A DNA stretch of 64,000 bases from Cyrtodaria siliqua (GCA_037043455.1 JAWPHD010001833.1:1-64000); one strand, 5' to 3'; positions 46,505 through 57,025 are shown, counted from the stretch's first letter. The notes: generated by a model not told the origin, from the letters alone. Program-made: numbers and translations.

Positions 46505-46830
46505 ACACTTCAATAATCCCCGGGTGTGGTTGCCCACCCCATTCATTTTTTATCATGCTCATTCGACGTCTTTATCATAACAGCGCTTATGATGACGCTG
46601 CGTATTATGCAAATCTGAAAATGTGGGTCCATCATAAATGGAGTATGTACTATAGAATCTGCAGCAACTCTGCAGTTCTGAAGGTAATAAAGTTCTAGGC
46701 CCATCTACATATTTTACCTTGATGTAAATTGAGAATGAGCCTGGCACGTTCATTCATATTAGGCGCCATATAACCTTTCATGTGTTGCTGCACCTTAAAA
46801 CCCAATTTATTTCAATTCAGTTCAATCCAT
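46505..46830. repeat. SINE-like dispersed repeat, copy 3
   Basis: Has the 5' landmark CCCCGGGTGTGGTTGCC, then TTTTTTATCATGCTCATTC, GGGTCCATCATAAATGGAG, TTCTAGGCCCAT, GAGCCTGGCACGTTCATT, GGCGCCATATAACC and a TTCAATTCAGTTCAAT tail. With copy 1 it defines the full length of about 325 bp. Confidence 0.75.
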
Positions 46831-47320
46831 GTACACTTGAATAAAAACATGGTCATCGTGTCATTTATAATACTGACTGGTTATTCGTTTATTTTTGTTT
46901 CATCATATTTATTTTTTCAAAATGAAGTTGTGCATGTCTAAAGCAATATACATGCCTGTGTTATTTTTCATACTGATTCTCAAATTTTTTTGCATTTTGT
47001 TTTGCCAAAGCACAGAACATAATGGATAGCACAATTTTTAATATTATTTACTATCTGAATCCATAATGTTTCTTGCATTTTTTTTTGGCAAAGCACAGAA
47101 GAAAACTACAACTGTATGTCCTTAATAATATATTTGCATTCTTTTGGGTACATTTCGAAGAGTCACAAAAATATCAACGCAGTGTTTCACTTGTGCCTTT
47201 TTACTTGAACAGCTTTGTCATATAGAAAACTGTTGCGCATCATGAAAAAATACGTCTGAAAATTCATCATTTCCTTCATCATGATCCATGCATTGTTTCA
47301 GGTGCCATCTCGCTCACATC
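46831..47320. other. Intergenic sequence with a short duplication
   Basis: GGCAAAGCACAGAA and GCCAAAGCACAGAA occur about 90 bp apart, each after a TTTGCATTTT-like segment, indicating a diverged direct repeat. No gene seen. Confidence 0.45.
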
Positions 47321-47324
47321 AAAA

Positions 47325-47575
47325 GAGCAGTGGCAGAAAAATAAACAAGGCTCCAGCATAAATAGAGTTTCTACGATAGAATTTGCAGCAACTCTACAGT
47401 TCAGGGTGAGAAGGTTCTGGGCCCATTTTCCATATTTTATCTCGATGTACATGGAGGATGACCCTGGCATGTTCATGCCTGTTAGGCGCCATATAACCTT
47501 TCATGTGTTTTGTGCGTTAGGCGCCATATAACCTTTCATGTGTTTTGTGCACCTTAAAACCCAATTCAATTCATC
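47325..47575. repeat. SINE-like dispersed repeat, copy 4
   Basis: 5' truncated like copy 2. Its 3' portion contains a perfect local duplication: TTAGGCGCCATATAACCTTT and the following bases up to TTTTGTGC occur twice in tandem (about 47,482-47,550). Confidence 0.75.
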
Positions 47576-47629
47576 ATTTCCTCATGAAAAGTGTAAAACA
47601 GGAAGACTGCAAAAGGCAGAGGGCTAGAA

Positions 47630-47880
47630 GCTCACTTCATTTTCATTGTATTTTTTGTCATGCTCATTAAAGGTTTTCATCATGACCCTGCATGCGAACA
47701 TGGCTCCATCGTAAATGGAGTCTCTAGAATTTTCAGCAAGTCTGCAGTTGTACTGGTTAGATGATTCCAGGCCGATTCTCCATATTTTATCTCGATGTTA
47801 ATGGAGGATGAGCATGGCATGTTCATCCCTGTTTTTGTCATATAACCTTTCTTGTGATCACAATTCAGTTCAATTTAACT
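47630..47880. repeat. SINE-like dispersed repeat, copy 5
   Basis: The most diverged copy: TTTTTGTCATGCTCATTAAA, TGGCTCCATCGTAAATGGAG, GATTCCAGGCCGATTCTCC and ATCACAATTCAGTTCAAT; the GGCGCCAT block is eroded. Confidence 0.65.
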
Positions 47881-48344
47881 AATGAGTGATAGGAGAAAAA
47901 CATGCTTCTAACATCAATGTAGTATTTACAACAAAATTATAAATTTCAATATATGAAGGGTAGATTTGCAATGTCATTTTCTGTCAATGCCATTTATGTG
48001 ACATTTTCTGATGGTGTACTGTAAAACCCATTTCTACTTGATTAATAAGCATGTAGTCATGTAGCATTAATTCTGATACTGTTAACTGATATTATGTTAC
48101 AGATGTTCATTTTTGTTTATCTTTAGATAAGTGTTAAAATAAATTAATATACTTAACATTGTGTGTACTGTTCTTTGTTAAAGCCAATATTTTATACTGT
48201 TTTTTTCTTATTTTGTCTTTATGTAAAATGTATGTACATTACATACTAAAATTTACAGCAAAATTAATTCCAGAGTGAATAATTTCATAAAAAATTTAAG
48301 AAAGCCATAAATTGTAGTACGACTCGATTCATCAATGGTATAAC
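47881..48344. other. Intergenic sequence, nothing recognised
   Basis: AT-rich; no gene or RNA signal. Confidence 0.5.
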
Positions 48345-48384
48345 AGCCAGTAGAGCGTTCACAGGCCCTCATGGGCCTCTTGTT
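48345..48384 (+). mobile_element. Orphan HINE-like 3' terminus
   Basis: AGCCAGTAGAGC (distal arm), then hairpin GGCCC-TCA-TGGGCC, then CTCTTGTT. The rest of the element is not recognisable upstream, so this is a fragment. Confidence 0.65.
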
Positions 48385-49050
48385 GTATTATATCTTGAGT
48401 TTTCTCAAAGTAGTGCTAATGTTACTTCTTGCTAATGTAACACTTTCCGTCTTCGAATGACACTAGCACCAGAACAGTCTTTCTCAATTTTTTTATGGAA
48501 AAGTTGTGTATTTATTTTTATTTTTTAATTTGTTTAACACTGGTATCTAACAATTTATTTATTTTTCAAAATGAAAATGCCTGGCTGTTTGTAACTGAAA
48601 TAAATGTCAGTATTAATAATGACATTTCCGTCCTATGTCCACTTAATATGTTTTCGAAGTCTTTTGATGCCTTAAATGGTAGTTTTATGAAAGAAAGCAT
48701 TTCCAATATTTAGTATTGATACAAACTTGAAATAAAATAACAAAGTCTGTACAAAAATAAAATCATGAGCTTATTTAATACATTAGGAAAAATGACATGT
48801 GTTACATTAGCACTCTGACTATGGTCTTGTATAAAGTCCAATTTCTCGATCACGAGTCACTTAATTTATAAACTGAGTACATATTATTCATGTTAAAAGA
48901 TTTACTTATTTATAAAAACAAACTTTATATATTAAGCTGTTTAGAGTTTGCTGAAATCAGGTAACTGACATCTGTCCTTATTCTGAAATCTGCCGTATAT
49001 AAAATTAAACATGTGCTTATTTATTATTCAGACTTCCCTTCTTGGTGCAG
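48385..49050. other. Sequence upstream of the first candidate exon
   Basis: AT-rich, no coding recognised. It ends in CCCTTCTTGGTGCAG, a good splice acceptor, so at least the end is intronic if the exon call is right. Confidence 0.5.
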
Positions 49051-49135
49051 GCTTACTGGCAACAATGTTGGAGCTCTCCGCTGTATACACCTGCAGAGTC
49101 TGGGACATACCACTAGGCCCACTGCCGTCCGGACC
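49051..49135 (+). CDS. Candidate host-gene exon A
   Basis: This 85-bp segment lies between a good acceptor (CTTCTTGGTGCAG) and a strong donor (GTAAGTAAAG at 49,136). One frame is protein-like: LLATMLELSAVYTCRVW followed by DIPLGPLPSGP, with two bases left at the end. The exon end and its donor were amplified into the adjacent 77-bp array. The helical, leucine-rich look would fit an alpha-solenoid protein, but I do not recognise the gene. Phase 2 at its end fits exon B. An expressed transcript would be needed to prove it. Confidence 0.5.
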
Positions 49136-49855
49136 GTAAGTAAAGTCTTCTTCCATCATATCTGGGACATACCATTACGTCCACTTCCGTTTGGGCCATA
49201 AGTAAAGTCTTCTTCCGTCATGTCTGAGACATACCACTAGGTCCACTTCCATTTGGGCCATAAGTACAGTCTTCTTCCATCATATCTGGGACATACCATT
49301 AGGCCCACTGCTATCTGGGCCATAAGTAAAGTCTTCTTCCATCATATCTGGCACATACTACTAGGCCAATTGCCATCCGGGCCAGAAGTAAAGTCTTTTT
49401 CCATTATGTCTTTGACATACCACTTAGGCCCACTGCTATCTGGGCTGCTAGTAAAGTCTTCTTCCATCATGTCTGTGACATACCACTAGGCCCACTGCCA
49501 TCCGGGCCAGAAGTAAAGTCTTCTTCCATCATGTCTGTGACATACCACTAGGCCCACTGCCGTCCGGGCCAGAAGTAAAGTCTTCTTCCATCATGTCTGT
49601 GACATATCACTAGGCCCACTGCCGTCCGGGCCAGAAGTAAAGTTTTCTTCCATCATGTCTGTGACATACCACTAGGCCCACTGCCGTCCGGGCCAGAACT
49701 AAAGTCTTCTTCCATCATGTCTGTGACATATCACTAGGCCCACTGCCAACTGGGCCGTAAGTAACGTCTTCTTCCATCATGTCTGTGACATACATCTAGG
49801 CCCACTGCTGTCCGGGCCGTACGTAAAGTCTTCTTCCATCATGTCTGTATTATAT
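49090..49855 (+). repeat. 77-bp minisatellite seeded from an exon-intron boundary
   Basis: About ten units. Each contains the last part of exon A (GGGACATACCACTAGGCCCA, CTGCCGTCCGG), the donor region and intron start (AGTAAAGTCTTCTTCCATCA). The donor is GTAAGT in the first unit and in the tenth, GTACGT in the last. It is CATAAGT, CAGAAGT, GCTAGTAAAG or CAGAACT in the others, so most copies have lost the GT at that place. Confidence 0.9.
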
Positions 49856-49861
49856 AAAATT

Positions 49862-50995
49862 ATATTACTATGACATACCACTGTTTATGTAATATTACTG
49901 TGACATACCACTGTTTGTGCCATACCACTCTTTGTGTCATGTCATATTACTGTGACATACCACTGTTTGTGTCATATTACTGTGACATACCACTGTTTTT
50001 GTGCCATATTACTGTGACATTACTGTGCCTGATATATCCACTGTTTGTGACATACCACTGTTTGTGCCGTATTACTGTGACATGCCGCTGTGTGTGCCAT
50101 ATTACTGTGACATGCCACTGTGTGTGCCATATTACTGTGACATGCCACTGTGTGTGCCATATTACTGCGACATACCACTGTGTGCCATATTACTGTGACA
50201 TAACTCTGTATTGCAGATTGTGCCTGATATACCCTCTGTTTGTGTCGTATTACTGTGACATGCCACTGTGTGTGCCATATTACTGTGACATACCTCTGTA
50301 TTGCAGATTGTGCCTGATATACCCTATGTTTGTGGCATATTACTGTGATATTCCACTGTGTGTGCCATATTACTGTGACATACCACTGTATTGCAGGTTG
50401 CGCCTGATATAGACACTGTTTATGCCGTATTACTGTGACATGCAACTATGTGTGCCATATTACTGTGACATACCACTGTATTGCAGGTTGCGCCTGATAT
50501 AGCCACTGTGTTTGCCGTATTACTGTGACATGCCACTGTGTGTGCCATATTACTGTGACATACCACTGTATTGCAGGTTGCGTCTGATATAGACACTGTT
50601 TATGCCGTATTACTGTGACATGCAACTATGTTTGCCATATTACTGTGACATACCACTGTATTGCAGGTTGCGCCTGATATAGCCACTGTTTGTGCCGTAT
50701 TACTGTGACATGCCACTGTTTGTGTCATATTACTGTGACTTGCAACTATGTGTGCCATATTACTGTGACATACCACTGTATTGCAGGTTGTGCCTGATAT
50801 ACCCTCTGTTTGTGTCATATTACTGTGACATGTCATTGTGTGTGCCATATTACTGTGACATGCCACTGTGTGTGCCATATTACTGTGACATGTCATTGTG
50901 TGTGCCATATTACTGTGACATACCACTGTATTGCAGGTTGTGCCTGATAAAGCCACTGTTTGTGCCATATCACTGTGGCATGCCACTGTGTGTGC
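49862..50995 (+). repeat. 30-bp minisatellite with longer acceptor-like variant units
   Basis: The basic unit is TACTGTGACATGCCACTGTG + TGTGCCATAT. A longer variant carrying TGTATTGCAGGTTGTGCCTG, then ATATACCCTCTGTTTGTG, recurs every 90-150 bp; its TTGCAG/G looks like a splice acceptor. Both strands stay open for 130-180 codons because the repeat length is a multiple of three, so these frames are not evidence of genes. Confidence 0.92.
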
Positions 50996-51231
50996 CCGGT
51001 GTTTTTTTTATGTGTTTTGTGAATGCAGCCTGTGCCCATGCCATTGTGAAAAATAGCGCCATTTTTCTAGAAATTGTGAAAATTGTGAAATATTATAACA
51101 AAAGAAAAATAAACATTTTTCACTTTTATTTTCACAGTTTAATATCCCTTGGTTTTAAGTTTTGTCTTTGGTAAATACAGACTAGTTCTGACACCAGCTT
51201 ATATTAAGACTAGTATCCTTACTGGTCTGTA

Positions 51232-53109
51232 TTTAGGCCAAACAAAATGAATTCTCTGTTTCCGTTAACCCGACCGACCCTATTTTTTTCCGCCGATCCT
51301 ACAGTTTTTTTCACCGTTTTTGTAACAAAAAATATGTTCAATCATTTTTGTTCTTTTCTATCTTTCCGCATAATATAAATCTTTCCGGTAATTAGTCGTC
51401 CCGATACTTGCAACGCAGGTCAATAAAGCGTCTACCGATGCAGGTGTCCACACGGTGACGATGTTTTTTTGGAAAAAATCGTTGTCAGATCTGTTGAGTT
51501 TGTCCCTAATTTTAACGACATGGCAACACGTTTACTGCTGGTTACGTTTGACAAATGCAGACATTTTCCTGGAATGAAAAAACTGTACCCACGTTAAGCA
51601 ATTGATTTTTTTTCCGAATATCACGGTGTGCAACCCAAAATTTCGAGAAATCTGGCCCTACTTTCACAGTTTCTGGGTCCACTGATGTAAACACAGATGA
51701 AAATCAGCAAACACCTCACTCAACACAAATTTATGTGTAGGAGAACTGGCCAGTTTTGGCATCAAGTCACTCTAATCTGAAGTGTAATGATGACAATGAG
51801 CCAAGTCTACTCAGTACAATCAAAGCATGCGCAGAATCGGCAACAAAAAAGGCAGTTGATGCCTTTCAGCTGCTCATGGCAAAAGGCAGGGAATTTCCAG
51901 CGAAAAGTACATCTAGGTATTGTGAGTTAAGAGTACCCAATTGTTTTTAATATCAAAATATGAGTTTTAAATTATGTCACAGGGTGGTTAAAAAGTTGTG
52001 GCTCGACCGGGACTCGAAACCCAGGGCCTTTCGCTTACGAGGCAAACACTCTACCACTGAGCTACCATGCCACACGGTTTAACCAGTTGATTTGTCACAA
52101 TATACCCGGCTACCAGGGCTTCTAAAATTTTAAAATGCAAATTGGTCCAGGTTTTTTACTGCCGTAAGAATCACACTTATTTTGAAAAAATCACTAAAAT
52201 CGCCGTACCCCACCCACCATGTCAGCTGCACCATGCATTTTTTCCGTTTAGTCATTTATATAGAGAACTATTTAAAATTTATGTTTGTATTATATTTGTA
52301 TTATTTATAACTTACTTTATCACAATTTGTACATTTTAATGACTGACATCATGTCTTCGTTAACTGAATGAATAATTTTCACTCAATATTAAAATTGTTG
52401 ATCATTTGAGGAATTGAACCGGAAGTGTCTAATAAACCGGAAGTCGCGTGAAGAATCACCGTGGTAACCAATGTAATTTAGAGGCAGTCGAGTTCATTTG
52501 TCGGTTCTAACACTCTCACATCTTTGACCAAAATTTTTTTGCGGCGAACTGATGCTATGCATCTAATTTTACTTGTATATTTTATACTTAAAGTTATTGT
52601 AAAAAAAAAATCAAACAAACAAGTACTTTTAATTTTTAGTTTTTTTAATGACGCAAACAAATTTCAGTCCCAGCTTTGGCCACTTCAAAAAACAAACCGA
52701 CACAAGCAAACAGGCTAACACCTTACGACTAACGGTATATCAAAGAAATTACAGACGGTAACACTCGCTTTAGTGAACCGACAGAACACATATCAAGATC
52801 TAGCCCATTTAATATTGAACTTGTTCGAGAGGTTATGGAATTTTTTTTTTTTAAATATTTTGATGTTTATTTTAGGGTGAAATAAAAAGAGACAACACAT
52901 CTTTTTTAAACTTGTATATATTCATTTATTAAATTCAATAAAGTATGTTTTAATACAACATATATTGAAATACAATGATTTTATGTAGAAAAAGTAACCC
53001 AAGTCTATTTATATCGCATAGGGAAAAAAGAGAAAAAAGTGATGCCTACCTACCTACCCTATTTTTATCAAGATGTTAGCGGAAACGAAGTATTAATTTT
53101 CTTTGGCCT
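51232..53109. mobile_element. Nested element with TTAGGCCAAA ends
   Basis: The left end TTAGGCCAAACAAAAT..GTTTCCGTTAAC and the right end GTTAGCGGAAAC..ATTTTCTTTGGCCTTA are imperfect inverted repeats of about 60 bp that also share CCTATTTTT. A 64-codon frame at 51,756 (ASSHSNLKCNDDNEPSLL, then IKACAESATKKAVDAFQL) is protein-like but has no recognised domain and may be a captured or degraded coding fragment. Confidence 0.5.
51999..52071 (-). tRNA. tRNA-Thr(CGU)-like gene or SINE head
   Basis: A minus-strand cloverleaf of 73 nt. The acceptor strands GGCATGG and TCGAGCC pair with one mismatch, the D arm is GCTCAGTGGTAGAGT, and the anticodon stem TTTGC/GCGAA is fully paired around CTCGTAA (anticodon CGT). 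The T stem CTGGG/CCCGG pairs, but its loop has eight bases instead of seven. The extra T and the position inside a transposon favour a tRNA-derived sequence over an active gene. Confidence 0.55.
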
Positions 53110-53117
53110 TACCCAAA

Positions 53118-53120
<3 letters not shown>

Positions 53121-53157
<37 letters not shown>
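53121..53157. repeat. Poly-T tract
   Basis: An unbroken run of more than 30 T just inside the right end of the inserted transposon. Confidence 0.95.
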
Positions 53158-53261
53158 CAGATTGTGATTTTTTTGATATAATTGTGAAAAAAAGGATACT
53201 TTTTGGAATTGTGAATGGGGCCGAATTTCGGCCCCGAATTAGGCATACAAAAAACACTGGT

Positions 53262-53405
53262 GCCATATTACTGTGACATACACTTGTATTGCAGGTTGTG
53301 CCTGATATACCCTCTGTTTTGTGCCACTATACTGTGACATACCACTGTATTGCAGGTTGTGCCTGATATACCCTCTGTTTGTGCCGTATTACTGTGACAT
53401 ACCAC
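53262..53405 (+). repeat. Resumed 30-bp minisatellite
   Basis: Three more units, including two TTGCAGGTTGTGCC variants, directly continuing the array interrupted at 50,998. Confidence 0.9.
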
Positions 53406-53524
53406 GGGTTCCATTGTCTCATATCTGGGGTATACCAATGACTGGCAAGTCACTGTCCTACATCCTGGGTCTGCAGGTTGCCAGCACTTCACCGGAATCC
53501 ATCGTAGTCGCACTTTGTGGAATA
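53356..53524 (+). CDS. Candidate host-gene exon B
   Basis: The acceptor-like TGTATTGCAG precedes 53,356 and a donor GTAAGC starts at 53,525. The frame reads LCLIYPLFVPYYCDIP (derived from the minisatellite) and then the more protein-like HIWGIPMTGKSLSYILGL and QVASTSPESIVVALCGI. The part HIWGIPM resembles RVWDIPL of exon A, so the two may be related by duplication. One leading base completes the codon left by exon A, and the exon ends in phase 0, matching exon C. The true 5' edge is uncertain because the acceptor lies in a repeat. Gene not recognised. Confidence 0.45.
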
Positions 53525-53880
53525 GTAAGCATACCATTCAAAATATGTTAAAGACCGAAGTCATACTGTAAAAGAAGAATCGAGAGAAAATGTGTGCTTT
53601 GTTGCTATATACTGCACTGTCTTTAAGCTTTGCAGGAGAAGATTTTTTTTTTTTTAGATATACCTACCTGTCTTAATTAATTGAAATTTGGCACAACTGT
53701 TCTTGAATGTATGGAGATTCGATTAGTAAAATATGAAATCAATTCAATGCTACTTCCTAAAAAAAATTGTTGTCTGCTACAATATTCAAATTTACTGCTA
53801 GTGCTTTTAGCCAATCACAGCACAGTAGAGACAAGAAAGTGTATTTTTCAGCTGAGTTCCCATTGATAACAGCACGTAAA
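53525..53880 (+). other. Intron-like sequence after exon B
   Basis: AT-rich with a T-run at 53,646. No other feature seen. Confidence 0.45.
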
Positions 53881-53886
53881 TTCTAT

Positions 53887-53988
53887 AATTGACGTCCACC
53901 TGGATATTGCTGCAAGTTATAATTGACGTCCACCTGGATATTGCTGCAAGTTATAATTGACGTCCACCTGGATATTGCTGCAAGTGAA
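53887..53988. repeat. 34-bp tandem repeat, three units
   Basis: Three near-identical copies of ATAATTGACGTCCACCTGGA plus TATTGCTGCAAGTT. Confidence 0.95.
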
Positions 53989-54057
53989 CCCCGGCCTTTA
54001 AGATTTGAAATGAAATAAGTTGCTTTATGATTATTAGTTTTCTTCTCTTCAACAAAA

Positions 54058-56190
54058 TAAGTTGGATGAAATCATGGTTATTTATGACTACAGGGAATGA
54101 AATCATGGTTATTTATGACTACAGGGAATGAAATCATGGTTATTTATGACTAAATGGAATGAAATGGTGGTTATTTATGACTACAAGGAATGAAATCCTG
54201 GTTAATTGTGACTACAGGGAATGAAATCATGGTTATTTGTGACTACAGGGAATGAAATCATGGTTATTTGTGACTACAAGGAATGAAATCATGGTTATTT
54301 ATGACTACAGGGAATGAAATCATGGTTATTTATGACTACAGGGAATGAAATCATGGTTATTTATGACTACAAGGAATGAAATCATGGTTATTTATGACTA
54401 CAGGGAATGAAATCATGGTTATTTATGACTATAAGGAATTAAATCATGGTTATTTATGACTACAAGGAATTAAATCATGGTTATTTATGACTACAGGGAA
54501 TGAAATCATGGTTATTTATGACTACAGGGAATGAAATCATGGTTATTTATGACTACAGGGAATGAAATCATGGTTATTTATGACTACAGGGAATGAAATC
54601 ATGGTTATTTATGACTACAGGGAATGAAATCATGGTTATTTATGACTACAGGGAATGAAATCATGGTTATTTATGACTACAAGGAATGAAATCATGGTTA
54701 TTTATGACTACAGGGAATGAAATCATGGTTATTTATGACTACAGGGAATGAAATCATGGTTATTTATGACTACAGGGAATGAAATCATGGTTATTTATGA
54801 CTACAGGGAATGAAATCATGGTTATTTATGACTACAGGGAATGAAATCATGGTTATTTATGGCTACAGGGAATGAAATCATGGTTATTTATGACTAAATG
54901 GAATGAAATGGTGGTTATTTATGACTACAGGGAATGAAATCATGGTTATTTATGACTACAGGGAATGAAATCATGGTTATTTATGACTACAGGGAATGAA
55001 ATCATGGTTATTTATGACTACAAGGAATGAAATCATGGTTATTTATGGCTACAGGGAATGAAATCATGGTTATTTATGACTAAATGGAATGAAATGGTGG
55101 TTATTTATGACTACAGGGAATGAAATCATGGTTATTTATGACTACAGGGAATGAAATCATGGTTATTTATGACTACAAGGAATGAAATCATGGTTATTTA
55201 TGACTACAGGGAATGAAATCATGGTTATTTATGACTAAATGGAATGAAATGGTGGTTATTTATGACTACAGGGAATGAAATCATGGTTATTTATGACTAC
55301 AGGGAATGAAATCATGGTTATTTATGACTACAAGGAATGAAATCATGGTTATTTATGACTACAGGGAATGAAATCATGGTTATTTATGACTAAATGGAAT
55401 GAAATGGTGGTTATTTATGACCACAGGGAATGAAATCATGGTTATTTATGACTACAGGGAATGAAATCATGGTTATTTATGACTACAAGGAATGAAATCA
55501 TGGTTATTTATGACTACAGGGAATGAAATCATGGTTATTTATGACTACAGGGAATGAAATCATGGTTATTTATGACTACATGGAATGAAATGGTGGTTAT
55601 TTATGACTACAAGGAATGAAATCCTGGTTAATTGTGACTACAGGGAATGAAATCATGGTTATTTGTGACTACAGGGAATGAAATCATGGTTATTTGTGAC
55701 TACAAGGAATGAAATCATGGTTATTTATGACTACAGGGAATGAAATCATGGTTATTTATGACTACAGGGAATGAAATCATGGTTATTTATGACTACAAGG
55801 AATGAAATGATGGTTATTTATAACTACAAGGAATGAAATCATGGTTATTTGTGACTACAAGGAATGAAATCATGGTTATTTATAACTACAGGAAATTAAT
55901 TCATGGTTATTTATGAATACAAGGTTGATAAATAATGATTACAGGGAATGAAATCATGGTTATTTATGACTACAGGGAATGAAATCATGGTTGATCCTTA
56001 ATTGGTGACATATGTTGAAATAGACAATGTTGGCTCAATAAGTATAAATTATAATCCAAATTATTTGTGACTACAAGGATGAAATAATGGTTATTTATGA
56101 ATACAAGGTTGATTATTTATGACTATAGGGAATGAAATCATGGTTATTTATGTCTACAGGGAATAAAATAATGGTTATTTGTGACTGTTT
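54058..56190. repeat. 31-bp minisatellite, about 68 units
   Basis: The unit is GAATGAAATCATGGTTATTT + ATGACTACAGG. A variant unit (CTAAATGGAATGAAATGGTGG type) occurs at 54,151, 54,895, 55,081, 55,235 and 55,391, with a related one near 55,578. The spacings are close to multiples of 31 (24, 6, 5, 5, 6 units), so blocks of five to six units were duplicated. The last 300 bp is degenerate. Confidence 0.95.
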
Positions 56191-56333
56191 GATTTATAAT
56201 GCCCTGTGTCAACCATAAGAATATTTCATGGGAAGCGGTCAGTTTCGATCGAAACATGTATACCCCTGGTTTAAATAAACCCGAATCAGATACCTATGAA
56301 AGAGTCTTATATTTTGATTTTATTCTATTTCAG

Positions 56334-56490
56334 TTAGGTGGAATTTTGTGGAGGGTAAATTTTATGAAACTGCAGTCCCTGATACAGATACCAAAGTTTA
56401 TATCGAGCATATTTCAAGCTGTAATTGGCAGGTTACTTGATTCAAGTCCAGAAGTGGAGCAAGACACAACACAAATGGGTGCAACATTAG
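56334..56490 (+). CDS. Candidate host-gene exon C
   Basis: The strong acceptor GATTTTATTCTATTTCAG ends at 56,333 and a donor ATTAG/GTAAAAC lies at 56,491 (an alternative is ATGG/GTGCAA at 56,479). The frame reads LGGILWRVNFMKLQSLIQ, then IPKFISSIFQAVIGRLLD and SSPEVEQDTTQMG, amphipathic helices that would suit a HEAT/ARM-type solenoid. It starts in phase 0, continuing exon B. The open frame upstream of the acceptor has no protein character. Gene not recognised. Confidence 0.55.
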
Positions 56491-57025
56491 GTAAAACAAA
56501 TATATTAGGGACACATGGCAATCTGGATTCTTAAAATAATAAGTTTTGGCATAAAGCTTTTATTCTACATAACTGTTTTCATGAGACTTTAAAGGGACAC
56601 ACGGCAATTTTGATGTTCTTAAACTCGCGGCGTCTCATTAGTTTTTCTGTATAACTTGCATTTGTTCAATCATTAATATAATAGTAATAACAGTTCAAAG
56701 CAAATTGTTTTTGCATATTACTTATTGTTGATTATATTCAACCATTAATATATTTAAATCTATGGGAGAATAATGAACCAAAAATGAAAACTCAAAATGT
56801 TATTTAAATAATTATATGCAAGTAGGATTAACAACAATAAATTCTGTTTTTTCGGACAGACCCTGTAATACTCCAGGTATACTTCAGAGCACACCAAATC
56901 AAAACAAAAAGTATAAGAAAAAGGTTGAGGCATGAAATCAATAAATACATAAAAACATAATTAACTATTTTTTAAAAAAATAGTTGAACCTAGAGTTACT
57001 CATCACCAGGTTTTAATATTAGATT
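56491..57025. other. Intron or intergenic sequence, nothing recognised
   Basis: AT-rich; includes AAAGGGACACACGGCAATTT. No gene or RNA seen. Confidence 0.45.

Larger units (their letters stand above)
50999..53266. mobile_element. Transposon inserted in the 30-bp minisatellite
   Basis: The minisatellite breaks at GTGTGTGCC and resumes at GTGCCATATTACTG, so GTGCC is duplicated at the insertion. The ends CGGTGTTTTTTTTATG and CATACAAAAAACACTG are inverted repeats with two mismatches; a CAGTGTTTTT-type end is reminiscent of hAT elements, although hAT normally makes 8-bp duplications. There is no transposase. The element contains a second nested element, a tRNA-like gene and a poly-T tract. Confidence 0.7.

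Noticed and set aside
49870..50445. 180-codon plus-strand and 141-codon minus-strand repetitive proteins
   Set aside because: A 30-bp repeat with no stop codon in several frames keeps both strands open; no start context or non-repeat domain.
56199..56333. N-terminal extension of exon C (frame starting MPCVNHKNIS)
   Set aside because: It precedes a strong splice acceptor and lacks protein character; the frame is open by chance.
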